Of a DNA stretch of 64,000 bases, positions 35,923-43,941 are shown in pieces. Location: assembly GCF_900696045.1 (NCBI RefSeq), contig NZ_LR216287.1, forward strand, positions 1,240,001 through 1,304,000, written 5' to 3'. Position numbers and translations under genes: made by a program. The notes beneath the pieces were generated by a model. The model was not told where the DNA came from and did not search any database. It worked only from the letters and a program-made list of their open reading frames with translations. Source of the DNA: Candidatus Nitrosocosmicus franklandus. GTDB taxonomy: Archaea; Thermoproteota; Nitrososphaeria; Nitrososphaerales; Nitrososphaeraceae. Position 1 is the stretch's first letter. Each line of letters begins with the position of its first letter.

Positions 35923-37305
35923 ATGATGATGATAGGCAATAACGCATTTAATACAAAGATCCTCCACATCGGAATTGACGATACTGATTCTATAAACGGA
36001 AGATGTACCACTCATTTATCATATTTAATAGCAGGGATATTAGTTAAAAAATTCCATGCAGAATTTATCGATTTTCCATTATTAATACGATTAAATCCAA
36101 ATGTTCCTTTTAAGACAAGAGGTAACGGTGCGGTATGTCTAAGGATCAAATGTAATTACTATGAAAAAATCAAGGAAGAAATTACGCAAATTGTGGAGAA
36201 ATACTCCGAGATCGGGTATGGTGCTAATCCTGGTTTAGCATTTTATGAAGAAAATAACATTAGCAAAGATTTGTTACAATTTAGCAAGAATGCAATGGAC
36301 ACCATATTAAGTAAGCAATTAGCCATAAAAATTGCGAAAAAAAATAATATTCAATTTCGACTATTCGGAAAAGGTCATGGGATTGTAGGAGCCCTCTCTG
36401 CTATAGGATGTCTTTTGGATTCGGATCACACTTTTGAAACGCTAGCATACAGACGAGAACAAAATATAGGAAAAATCAGGAAAACTAATGATGTAAAAGT
36501 AAAAAGATTAAGCGACGAATCATATCCATACACATATAATAACTTTGACAAAAAAAACTCTAGGATTCTGATTACACCCCACGGCCCTGATCCAGTGTTT
36601 TGTGGTATCAGAGGCGAAGATCCTTTATTGACTTTGTTTTTTCTAAAAAATTTGTGTATAGAAGAAGAGCTAGATGGCTATATGATATTTAGATCTAATC
36701 AAGGAACAAACTTACATCTTACAAAAGAGAACAAAGTGACAGACATGAAACCTTATACGGCAGGGCACATTAATTGCGAAGTAGCGACAACCCCAAATAC
36801 AATTAAAGGTGGACACGTAATATTTAAAATAAAAGACAAGTATAATTGTATGTTACCTGTTGCAGTTTATCAACCGACCGGTCTGACCAAAATTGCGAAA
36901 AAGCTAACAATAGGCGATAAGATCGAGATAGGGTATGGGGTACATCTGAAATCAAATAATCAAACTACGCTTAATTTAGAATATTTGGTTGTTAAAGAAT
37001 TGGTAAGGGTTTTTGAGGTAAAAAATCCTGTTTGTACTAAATGTTCAAAGAGTATGAAGTCAGAGGGAAAAAATAAAGGATATCAATGCTCAGTATGCAA
37101 AACAAGGATTGGATCAGTAGGAAAGATAAAGAGTGAAAAAGATAGAGAAATCAATAGTGGTTTGTATATTCCAGAACCTATTGCACATCGCCACCTCACA
37201 AAGCCATTGCCAAGATATGGGATAGAAAAAAGATTTGATAGATTTGACATAATACTCATGTTAAAAAGTATAACATGGATCAAGAATAGCGGGGGGTTGA
37301 TTTGA
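35923..37305 (+). CDS. tiaS: tRNA(Ile2) 2-agmatinylcytidine synthetase
   Basis: Modifies C34 of the CAU anticodon of tRNA-Ile2 to agmatidine so that it reads AUA. 460 residues: N-terminal kinase-like domain with GIDDTDSINGRCTTHL (catalytic Asp cluster), RLNPNVPFKTRGNGAV, a central domain, an OB-fold part near residues 275-365, and a C-terminal zinc ribbon (CTKCSKSMKS ... CSVCK). Start taken as the first of three ATGs; MIGNNAF is equally likely. The last 19 bp overlap the 3' end of the initiator tRNA-Met gene on the opposite strand. Confidence 0.92.
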   Translation: MMMIGNNAFNTKILHIGIDDTDSINGRCTTHLSYLIAGILVKKFHAEFIDFPLLIRLNPNVPFKTRGNGAVCLRIKCNYYEKIKEEITQIVEKYSEIGYGANPGLAFYEENNISKDLLQFSKNAMDTILSKQLAIKIAKKNNIQFRLFGKGHGIVGALSAIGCLLDSDHTFETLAYRREQNIGKIRKTNDVKVKRLSDESYPYTYNNFDKKNSRILITPHGPDPVFCGIRGEDPLLTLFFLKNLCIEEELDGYMIFRSNQGTNLHLTKENKVTDMKPYTAGHINCEVATTPNTIKGGHVIFKIKDKYNCMLPVAVYQPTGLTKIAKKLTIGDKIEIGYGVHLKSNNQTTLNLEYLVVKELVRVFEVKNPVCTKCSKSMKSEGKNKGYQCSVCKTRIGSVGKIKSEKDREINSGLYIPEPIAHRHLTKPLPRYGIEKRFDRFDIILMLKSITWIKNSGGLI

Positions 37306-37307
37306 AC

Positions 37308-37331
37308 ATACGGCTGGCTTTATGGCACAGT
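37308..37331 (-). other. Initiator tRNA-Met intron 2 (24 nt, T-stem 52/53)
   Basis: Bulge-helix-bulge: GCGG/CCGT central helix (one G-U), bulges TTA and ATG, inner CTG/CAG stem. Cutting restores the T-stem GGTTG/CAACC. Confidence 0.83.
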
Positions 37332-37366
37332 AACCGCTCTGCGGGTTATGAGCCCGCCGGGATAAC

Positions 37367-37383
37367 CTAGCCCCTAAAAAGGT
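37367..37383 (-). other. Initiator tRNA-Met intron 1 (17 nt, D-loop 18/19)
   Basis: Bulge-helix-bulge: AGCC/GGCT central helix, 3-nt bulges AGA and AGG, inner CCT/AGG stem with a TTTT loop. Cutting between bulge bases 2 and 3 restores a normal D-loop with G18G19. Confidence 0.85.
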
Positions 37384-37402
37384 CTGGCTTCCCCACCCCG
37401 CT

Positions 37403-37710
37403 AACTAATATTAGTAATATAAGGAGTATATATACGATATAGATCGTTAACTAAACTAAATCATGATTGTAATGACAAGGTGTGTGTTCATCTATTTTTA
37501 AAAAATTTATAGTCCATTTACTAATTATTTGGTAACTTTAATAATATTATTATCTTCATATGGTGTAATATGATCACATTAGTTGATATTTGACTATTCA
37601 TATCCGATCTATGAATCATAATTATTATGTAAACGGGCAGTGTTTAGATCAACCTTCTTGTTATATCTTTTATAGGACCTTTATTGTTTAAGGAAAAATT
37701 ATTTTTGTAA
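37403..37710. other. Spacer between two tRNA genes
   Basis: About 308 bp of AT-rich sequence. It contains the TATA box of the initiator tRNA (37427-37434) and, near 37694-37707, T-rich DNA in the minus-strand direction that may end tRNA-Leu transcription. No ORF of note. Confidence 0.5.
37427..37434 (-). promoter_or_regulatory. TATA box of initiator tRNA-Met
   Basis: TATATATA centred about 29 bp upstream of the tRNA 5' end (37402), the usual spacing for archaeal TATA boxes. Confidence 0.6.
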
Positions 37711-37755
37711 TGCGGGAGATGGGATTTGAACCCACGGACTCCTACGAGATGAGGT

Positions 37756-37771
37756 GTCTCAAATCCTGGTT
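37756..37771 (-). other. tRNA-Leu intron 2 (16 nt, position 37/38)
   Basis: CTCA/TGAG central helix with bulges GAA and ACA, at the canonical site. Only about 23 nt of transcript separate the starts of the two introns. Confidence 0.83.
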
Positions 37772-37778
37772 TCTGAGC

Positions 37779-37795
37779 CTCGTGCTTTTTACCGT
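37779..37795 (-). other. tRNA-Leu intron 1 (17 nt, anticodon stem 30/31)
   Basis: CGTG/CACG central helix with 3-nt bulges AGA and AGG. Cutting between bulge bases 2 and 3 joins TGAG to G and completes the anticodon stem. Confidence 0.82.
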
Positions 37796-37852
37796 CTCAC
37801 GCCTTTGACCAGGCTGGGCAACTCCCGCATTAATTATTCTTAAAAAAATCCA

Positions 37853-37860
37853 CATATATT
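37853..37860 (-). promoter_or_regulatory. TATA box of tRNA-Leu
   Basis: AATATATG (minus strand) lies 25-32 bp upstream of the tRNA 5' end, the usual spacing for an archaeal tRNA promoter. Confidence 0.55.
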
Positions 37861-37883
37861 CTAATAAAAACAAAACATTCAGC

Positions 37884-38804
37884 CTATATCTTATCTCCTA
37901 CTAAATTCACAAAGATATCATCTAGTGTGATAGGTGAGACAGAGAATGACAAATTACTACGCACCATAATATCAGATAATTCTCGTAAATTACGCTCAAA
38001 AGTGAATAACCTTATAGAATCTGAACTCATAGTAATTGTTTTTCCAAATGAATTTACGAGATTTTTCAAGTCAAAAACGTTGAGGGTTTTTGATATATTA
38101 ATATCAATTCTTATTTGATAATTTAACGTACCTCTCAAATCTTTCATATTTCCTTTAGATATAACTTTGCCCTCATCAATGATAAAAATAGAATCGGAAA
38201 GAATTTCGGCCTCATCCATATAGTGAGTGGTCAAAACAATAGTAATCCCCTTGTTCTTCCAATCTTTAATAATGGACCATACTTGTCGTCTTGAAACAGG
38301 ATCTAGACCAATTGTTGGTTCATCCAAAAATAGTAATGGCGATTCAGTAGCCATGGCCATTCCGACTAGGATTTTTTGTTTCATTCCGCCAGACAAGTTA
38401 AGAGCAGGAATATCCTTGGCAGAGTAAAGATCTAATCTATTTAGCATCTCTGCGGCCTTGTTTGCAGCAACGTCCTTTTTTTCACCATGTAATTTTAACC
38501 AATTATATATGTGATCCCAGGGCGTTAATGCTCGTAGTGGCCTTCCTTCCTGAGGTACAATAGATATTTTTTGTCGAATTTTTTGGGGATACTTCAATAC
38601 ATCTTCTCCAAATACTAGTACCGTTCCTGATGTAGGTAACATTTGTGTAGAACAAATACGTATGAAAGTAGTCTTACCAGCTCCATTCCTTCCCAGCAAT
38701 GTAGATATTTTTCCTTCATCAATTTTCAAAGAGACATCATCTAGTGCTTTCTTATTGGGATTCTTGTAGATCTTATTTACATTAAATGACTCGATAGCAA
38801 ACAT
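37884..38804 (-). CDS. ABC transporter ATP-binding protein (DrrA/multidrug type)
   Basis: A 306-residue ATPase: Walker A LLGRNGAGKTT, signature LNLSGGMKQK, Walker B LLFLDEPTIGLDP, and the H-loop His in VLTTHYMDEAEILSD. The C-terminal ~80 residues resemble those of daunorubicin/ABC-2-type exporter ATPases. No permease gene is adjacent (upstream is dnaJ, 29-bp gap; downstream the tRNAs), so its membrane partner must lie elsewhere. It may be cotranscribed with dnaJ. Confidence 0.88.
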   Translation of the reverse strand: MFAIESFNVNKIYKNPNKKALDDVSLKIDEGKISTLLGRNGAGKTTFIRICSTQMLPTSGTVLVFGEDVLKYPQKIRQKISIVPQEGRPLRALTPWDHIYNWLKLHGEKKDVAANKAAEMLNRLDLYSAKDIPALNLSGGMKQKILVGMAMATESPLLFLDEPTIGLDPVSRRQVWSIIKDWKNKGITIVLTTHYMDEAEILSDSIFIIDEGKVISKGNMKDLRGTLNYQIRIDINISKTLNVFDLKNLVNSFGKTITMSSDSIRLFTFERNLRELSDIMVRSNLSFSVSPITLDDIFVNLVGDKI

Positions 38805-38833
38805 AAGATTCGATTAGCTAAAGTTGCAAAAGA

Positions 38834-39967
38834 CTAGAATGAATCTTTCTTGAATTCCTTTGAAAGACTCTTTAACAGATTCTTTTGAGTATCATTTAGT
38901 TTATCAGGAAGTTTTACATTTACTTTAACATATTGACTTCCACGTCCAAATTTTCCATACCTTGGTAAGCCTTTCCCTTTCAACTTAAAAACCGCATTTG
39001 CTTTGGTACATGATGGTATTTTTAGCTTCTCTATTCCATCTATAGTCGGAACTTTGGTTTCGGTTCCTAAGATTAAATCTATAAACGATACATCAAAGTT
39101 ATACATTAGATCACCATCTTCAAGAACTTTAAAAAGTGGATGGGGTAAAACATGTACGCGTACTAACAAGTCTCCACTTGCTCCACCTGGAATACTCTCT
39201 CCTTTACCAGGTATTCGTAATGTTACCCCATCTTCGACACCAGAAGGTATATCTATCGTTAGATTATTTGTTTTTCTGACTTTACCTTCTCCATGACACG
39301 TATTGCATGGTTTTTCAAGAATTTTACCTTCTCCATGACACGTATTGCATGTTTCCAGAGAAATAAAAGTAGAAAATTGATTTTGATTGTAGACTCTACG
39401 AGTCTGGCCTTGTCCGTTACATGTGGGACAGATCTTTGGACTAGTTCCTGGTGCAGCACCTGTTCCAGAACAGATCGAACAATTCTCAATGGTTGGAATC
39501 TGTACTTCTTCTCTTTTGCCTTTAACTACCTCTTCTAAAGTCATATTTACATCATATAATAAATCTCTGCCTCTTCGTCTTCTACTTGTGGTTCTAGAAT
39601 TGAATCCAAAAGGATCGCTGCCAAAACCACCTCTACCTACCCCACCCATTCGACCAAATATTTGTTCAAATATATCACCTACATTACCAAATCCTATATC
39701 CTTAAAGATTTCAGCAAAATTATCCTCCGAACCCCTGAAAACTTCCTCACTACCAACATGTCCATAGGTATCATATCTTTTTCGTTTCTCTGGATCGGAT
39801 AGTACAGCGTAAGCTTCAGATATTTCTTTAAATTTTTCTTCTGCTTCTGGCGACTTGTTCCGATCTGGATGATATTTTAACGCAAGCTTTCTATAGGCAG
39901 ATTTTATATCATCTTTATTTGCAGATTTTTGAATCCCAAGTACTTCATAGTAATCTCTTTTACTCAT
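38834..39967 (-). CDS. dnaJ: Chaperone DnaJ (Hsp40)
   Basis: Stimulates DnaK ATPase and delivers substrates. 377 residues in the full type I layout: J-domain with the HPD motif ([11 protein letters not shown]), a G/F-rich region ([16 protein letters not shown]), four CxxCxGxG zinc repeats ([24 protein letters not shown] twice), and the C-terminal substrate domains. The last two zinc repeats share a nearly identical ~30-bp DNA stretch. Third gene of grpE-dnaK-dnaJ. Confidence 0.96.
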   Translation of the reverse strand: MSKRDYYEVLGIQKSANKDDIKSAYRKLALKYHPDRNKSPEAEEKFKEISEAYAVLSDPEKRKRYDTYGHVGSEEVFRGSEDNFAEIFKDIGFGNVGDIFEQIFGRMGGVGRGGFGSDPFGFNSRTTSRRRRGRDLLYDVNMTLEEVVKGKREEVQIPTIENCSICSGTGAAPGTSPKICPTCNGQGQTRRVYNQNQFSTFISLETCNTCHGEGKILEKPCNTCHGEGKVRKTNNLTIDIPSGVEDGVTLRIPGKGESIPGGASGDLLVRVHVLPHPLFKVLEDGDLMYNFDVSFIDLILGTETKVPTIDGIEKLKIPSCTKANAVFKLKGKGLPRYGKFGRGSQYVKVNVKLPDKLNDTQKNLLKSLSKEFKKDSF

Positions 39968-40017
39968 TATAAATCACAAAATAATTGAATGTAGTTGTTT
40001 ATTCATCAGGCGCTATG

Positions 40018-41934
40018 TCATTTATTACTACTGGTATCTGCGTCGCTACCACCAGGGGTTGAATTTCCGGGATTTTCTCCACCAGGATTTTGACCCTGTG
40101 TATTTTCATATGGAGGAGGTTGTTCCGCAGATGCATCTGGACCGGATTCACCGGAACCAGTGCTAGCAGTATTCTGCTGAACGGATTGATACGCAGCTGT
40201 GGATATTTCAGCCAATATATTTTTGAGAACCGTAATTTTTGACCTTATGTTATCCACATTGTTAGCAGAGATCGAGTCTTTCAGATCCTGAATTGATTTA
40301 TTGACTTTCTCCTTTTGTTCAGCAGTTATTTTATCCTTTAAATCCTGATTCACCAATTTTTCTGCAGAATATATCAAATTATCAGATTCATTCTTTAGTT
40401 CCGCCTCCTCGCGTTTCTTTTTATCGATCTCGGCAAATGCTTCTGAATCTTTCTTTAATTTTTCTATTTCCTCCTTAGATAGCTTTGAGCTTGCTGATAT
40501 GGTGATTTTTGATTCTTTTGAAGTAGCAAGATCTTTTGCACTTACGTTCAATATCCCGTTAGTATCAATGTCAAAGGTTACCTCAATTTGGGGCACACCT
40601 CTAGGAGCGGGGGGTATACCTGTCAAGTTAAACATACCCAATGAAACACAATCGGCAGCCATCGCTCTCTCTCCTTGTACTACGTGAATGGTAACTGCAG
40701 TTTGATAGTCTGCAGCCGTAGTAAACACTTTACTTTTCTTTGTTGGGATAGTGGTATTCCTCTCTATTAGAGTTTCTTTAAGTCCGCCCATGACTTCTAC
40801 GCCAAGGGTCAAAGGAGTGACATCAACCAACAAAATATCTGTTGATACTTCTCCTGAAATAATAGCGCCTTGAATTGCTGCACCCATGGCAACTGCTTCC
40901 ATTGGGTCCACTCCACGTTCAGGTTCCTTATTCATAACTGACTTAACAAATTCCTTTACTAGTGGCATTCTGGTAGGGCCACCTACCAAAACAATCTTGT
41001 CAATATCGGTTGGTGATAATTTTGCATCCTTTATAGCTTGTAACATGGGATTTCTACATCTCTCAACAACTGGTCTTAGTAATTCCTCCAATTTTGCCCT
41101 ATTCAAAGTAATTGCAAAATTCTTTGGTCCTGTAGATTGATCATATGCTAAAAATGGTAGATTTATTTCTGTAGTTACTATATTAGATAATTCAATTTTT
41201 GCTTTTTCAGCAGCTTCCCTGATCCTCATCATAGCAGCTTTGTCATTTTTCACATCTATTCCTGATTGATTTTTAAATTCATTAACAAGATAATCTATCA
41301 GAATATTGTCCATATCTGTACCACCCAATTGAGTATCACCAGACGTACTTTTTACTTCAAATACACCACCACCCATTTCCATAATGGTAACATCTAATGT
41401 TCCTCCACCAAGATCAAAAACCATGATTTTAAGATCACTTTGTACTTTGTCCAGTCCGAAAGCCAGAGATGCAGCTGTAGGTTCATTTATAATTCTCACA
41501 ACCTCTAGTCCAGCGATCTCTCCAGCATCTTTTGTTGCTTGCCTCTGATTATCATTAAAATAAGCTGGAACGGTGATTACAGCTTTATCAACTGTATCAC
41601 CAAGAAATGCCTCAGCATCCTTTTTAATTTTCTGAAGGATAAATGCAGATATTTGCTGAGGAGTATATTCCTTTCCAAAAACCTTAAATTTATAGTCGGT
41701 GCCCATTTTTCTCTTTGCAGCAATAACAGTTCCTTCAGGATTTGATAGCATTTGACGTCTTGCGGGTTCTCCAACAAGTAGCTGACCATCTTGCGAAAAT
41801 GCAACTACTGAAGGAAATGATTTTCCACCAATTGAGGCACCTTCTGCAGCTTGTATTATAACTGGTTTTCCACCGCTTAAAGCCGCTGCAGCAGAATTAC
41901 TAGTCCCTAAATCTATTCCTATTATTTTTCCCAT
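40018..41934 (-). CDS. dnaK: Chaperone DnaK (Hsp70)
   Basis: 638-residue Hsp70. ATPase domain: [44 protein letters not shown] and [10 protein letters not shown]. The linker [13 protein letters not shown] leads to the substrate-binding domain, the helical lid, and a Gly/Pro/Ser-rich tail ([14 protein letters not shown]). The start codon follows directly on the grpE stop (TAGATG), so translation is coupled. Hsp70 genes in archaea are generally regarded as bacterial acquisitions. Confidence 0.97.
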   Translation of the reverse strand: MGKIIGIDLGTSNSAAAALSGGKPVIIQAAEGASIGGKSFPSVVAFSQDGQLLVGEPARRQMLSNPEGTVIAAKRKMGTDYKFKVFGKEYTPQQISAFILQKIKKDAEAFLGDTVDKAVITVPAYFNDNQRQATKDAGEIAGLEVVRIINEPTAASLAFGLDKVQSDLKIMVFDLGGGTLDVTIMEMGGGVFEVKSTSGDTQLGGTDMDNILIDYLVNEFKNQSGIDVKNDKAAMMRIREAAEKAKIELSNIVTTEINLPFLAYDQSTGPKNFAITLNRAKLEELLRPVVERCRNPMLQAIKDAKLSPTDIDKIVLVGGPTRMPLVKEFVKSVMNKEPERGVDPMEAVAMGAAIQGAIISGEVSTDILLVDVTPLTLGVEVMGGLKETLIERNTTIPTKKSKVFTTAADYQTAVTIHVVQGERAMAADCVSLGMFNLTGIPPAPRGVPQIEVTFDIDTNGILNVSAKDLATSKESKITISASSKLSKEEIEKLKKDSEAFAEIDKKKREEAELKNESDNLIYSAEKLVNQDLKDKITAEQKEKVNKSIQDLKDSISANNVDNIRSKITVLKNILAEISTAAYQSVQQNTASTGSGESGPDASAEQPPPYENTQGQNPGGENPGNSTPGGSDADTSSNK

Positions 41935-42612
41935 CTAATTGTCATCTCCTTTTGCATTCTCTTTAATATCACTATCGATATTTTTAATTATCTTTTTAGA
42001 CACTTCGACCAAACTGGGGCGAAGAACACGTTCATTTAATAAATAACCCTTGCGAATCTCCTTAGTAATTATATTTTCTTCCATACCATTTTCAAAATAG
42101 GAAAAGCCAACAATTTCATGAAAGTTGGGATCAAAAACAGTGTTTAAAGCTCTTATTTCTTTAACATCTTCCTTTTCAAGATATATGTCAATATTCTTGA
42201 GTATGTTAGACAATCCTTCTAGAATAGAGCTGTCAACTTTATGATGTTTGAGGGTATCCAAAGCACGCACAAAATCTTCTCGCAAATTAATTATGGTTGA
42301 CATCATTTCGGCCTTGACTGAAAGTATTTTCAATGTATTTTGTTTTTCAATGTTCTTTCTGTAATTATCAAAATCGGCCAAGGTATATTTTAGTTTGTTA
42401 AAAGTATCATCGTATAAATTACGATAATGTTCTAGCTCATCACGTGTTATTTTTAATTCTCCAGACAATTCTTCGATGGTCAAATCAGTATTTGAATCAT
42501 TTTCATTATTAGAAGTAGAATTAGAATTATTAGAAGTAGAATTATCATCTAATAATAGATGATCATCACCCAGATGATTCGCAGGTTGATCTTTATTATC
42601 GGTTTTATCCAT
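41935..42612 (-). CDS. grpE: Nucleotide exchange factor GrpE
   Basis: 225 residues. A Asn/Ser/Asp-rich acidic N-terminus (about 60 residues), a long coiled-coil helix (LTIEELSGELKITRDELEHY onward, then LADFDNYRKNIEKQ), and the C-terminal beta-wing (VFDPNFHEIVGFSYFENGME, ITKEIRKGYLLNERVLRPSLV). It releases ADP from DnaK. First gene of the hsp70 operon. Confidence 0.94.
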   Translation of the reverse strand: MDKTDNKDQPANHLGDDHLLLDDNSTSNNSNSTSNNENDSNTDLTIEELSGELKITRDELEHYRNLYDDTFNKLKYTLADFDNYRKNIEKQNTLKILSVKAEMMSTIINLREDFVRALDTLKHHKVDSSILEGLSNILKNIDIYLEKEDVKEIRALNTVFDPNFHEIVGFSYFENGMEENIITKEIRKGYLLNERVLRPSLVEVSKKIIKNIDSDIKENAKGDDN

Positions 42613-42725
42613 GTAAATAGATTTGGATAAATCTAATAATTAGATATCGATCTGTTGTAAAACTAAAAGAACAAAGATTTAACAAAGATTTATTGTAATT
42701 ACGAATATGAAGATGAAACTAAACA

Positions 42726-43178
42726 TCAAGCATAGTTACTTTTTATAGAAGATCTTGCTCCACAGGCTTCACAGATCATAAACCCGAGCTTTTTGACCTT
42801 TTCTGTCCTGGTATCTGGACTACCACAAACAGGACAAATAACATAATCTTTTACATATCTATCTATCAGACCAGAAAAAGAAGATACTGGTTTTCTTCCT
42901 AGAAAAATTACTCTTTCACCAGAAATGTATCCTGCAGAAGCCAGCTCTTTATTAAGATATAGCAATAATTTTTCAGGATCACGTCTCAATGCCTTTGGAA
43001 AATCCATAAAATTTCTAAAAATTGTTCTTTGACCAACCCAAATCACTCTTGGAGTAGGAATTTCAAGTCTTGAAACTTCTTTCTTTACTACATTACCTAA
43101 CTTACTTTGTAATCTATCTAATAATGACATATACCCAGATTCATCTTGGATTGACATATCTAGACTACGACGAACCAT
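42726..43178 (-). CDS. Translation initiation factor 2 subunit beta (aIF2-beta)
   Basis: 150 residues. Part of the aIF2 trimer that brings initiator Met-tRNA to the ribosome. The central domain shows TIFRNFMDFPKALRRDPEKL, and the C-terminal C4 zinc ribbon is CPVCGSPDTRTEK ... CEACGARSS. Length and layout are those of archaeal aIF2-beta. It stands alone between grpE and a hypothetical gene; the initiator tRNA gene is 5 kb away. Confidence 0.95.
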   Translation of the reverse strand: MVRRSLDMSIQDESGYMSLLDRLQSKLGNVVKKEVSRLEIPTPRVIWVGQRTIFRNFMDFPKALRRDPEKLLLYLNKELASAGYISGERVIFLGRKPVSSFSGLIDRYVKDYVICPVCGSPDTRTEKVKKLGFMICEACGARSSIKSNYA

Positions 43179-43271
43179 TTAATTTACGTTGTGAATCGTT
43201 TTGAAGAAGATGTATGATTATACCTGTTTTGAAATAAACTATCAAATTGGGGCCTTGCTCTTACGAATTAA

Positions 43272-43862
43272 TTAATTGTTTTTTACTATCCATTCAACAA
43301 ATGGAGTAATAGTTTTGTACGGCAAATCAGTAGTTTTTTCTACGTTATAGCTCAACATGACCATTCTATTTAATAGCAGATCATAGAATTTCTTATCCAA
43401 CTGATCTTTTTTAAATGGTTCGTAGATCTCAAAAAAACATTTTTGTCTGTAATAAGAAACATGATGCGCGTAGCAGTACATTAGAAGTGTAGGATCTCGA
43501 CTAATTCGTTCATTTGCTTTAATTTGTTCAAACATACTATCATTCTGTATTTCAACATACACCTGAAGAACTCTTCTTTGATATTTCTCTCTAATATAAT
43601 CATTATCAAATTGAGTATTGTTCCTAAATTGAATTATTTCGCGTTTTAGTTGATCAATTGTTTTCCTACTAATGTCTTTAGCAGACAATATATCAAGTTC
43701 AGTCTTAATCCCATAGTTTTTTCCAAAAAGAAAAAAAATTCCTAGAATTTCATTTTCCTTAACAAATGGAAAATGTAAATTACCATCTAGAAATTTCAAT
43801 AGCCTTTCATAAATATCTGCAGGTAAGAAAAACCCCATGTAGGAATCTGAAACCACTGTCAA
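43272..43862 (-). CDS. Conserved-looking hypothetical protein
   Basis: A 196-residue soluble, mostly helical protein with many aromatic and charged residues (GFFLPADIYERLLKFLDGN, IFFLFGKNYGIKTELD, YCYAHHVSYYRQKCFFEIYEPF). No nucleotide-binding, zinc or membrane motif is visible. I do not recognise it. A TATA-like ATAAATAAATAT lies shortly upstream. It is oriented like aIF2-beta but separated from it by 93 bp. Confidence 0.55.
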   Translation of the reverse strand: MTVVSDSYMGFFLPADIYERLLKFLDGNLHFPFVKENEILGIFFLFGKNYGIKTELDILSAKDISRKTIDQLKREIIQFRNNTQFDNDYIREKYQRRVLQVYVEIQNDSMFEQIKANERISRDPTLLMYCYAHHVSYYRQKCFFEIYEPFKKDQLDKKFYDLLLNRMVMLSYNVEKTTDLPYKTITPFVEWIVKNN

Positions 43863-43941
43863 GTCAGTAGGAAACCTCCTATGATATAAATAAATATTTA
43901 TGGTGCTAAAATGACCTTAGATCGATTAAGAGAATTCAACA

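Larger units (their letters stand above)
37287..37402 (-). tRNA. Initiator tRNA-Met (CAT) with two introns
   Basis: 75 nt after removing 17 and 24 nt. Acceptor AGCGGGG pairs with CCCCGCT, with A1-U72 as in archaeal initiators; discriminator A. D-stem GGGA/TCCC, mature D-loop AGCCAGGTTA. The anticodon stem GCGGG/CCCGC has three G-C pairs next to loop CTCATAA, the initiator hallmark. Mature T-arm GGTTG TTCAAAT CAACC pairs perfectly only after splicing. Introns: D-loop between 18 and 19, and T-stem between 52 and 53. No intron in the anticodon loop. The 3' end overlaps tiaS. A TATATATA box lies 25-32 bp upstream. Confidence 0.9.
37711..37828 (-). tRNA. tRNA-Leu (CAG) with two introns
   Basis: 85 nt after removing 17 and 16 nt; class II with a long variable arm (TCTCGTAGGAG). 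Acceptor GCGGGAG/CTCCCGC, discriminator A. D-region GCCCAGCCTGGTCAAAGGC is typical of Leu. The anticodon stem TGAGG/CCTCA forms only after splicing intron 1 (between 30 and 31). The loop CTCAGAA forms after removing intron 2 at the canonical 37/38 site; anticodon CAG is at 37773-37775. The T-arm is GTGGG TTCAAAT CCCAT. A TATA-like AATATATG lies 25-32 bp upstream. Confidence 0.9.

Noticed and set aside
37287-37402. tRNA-Ile2 (CAU), the substrate of neighbouring TiaS
   Set aside because: A1-U72 and the three G-C pairs next to the anticodon loop are initiator features, so it is initiator tRNA-Met.
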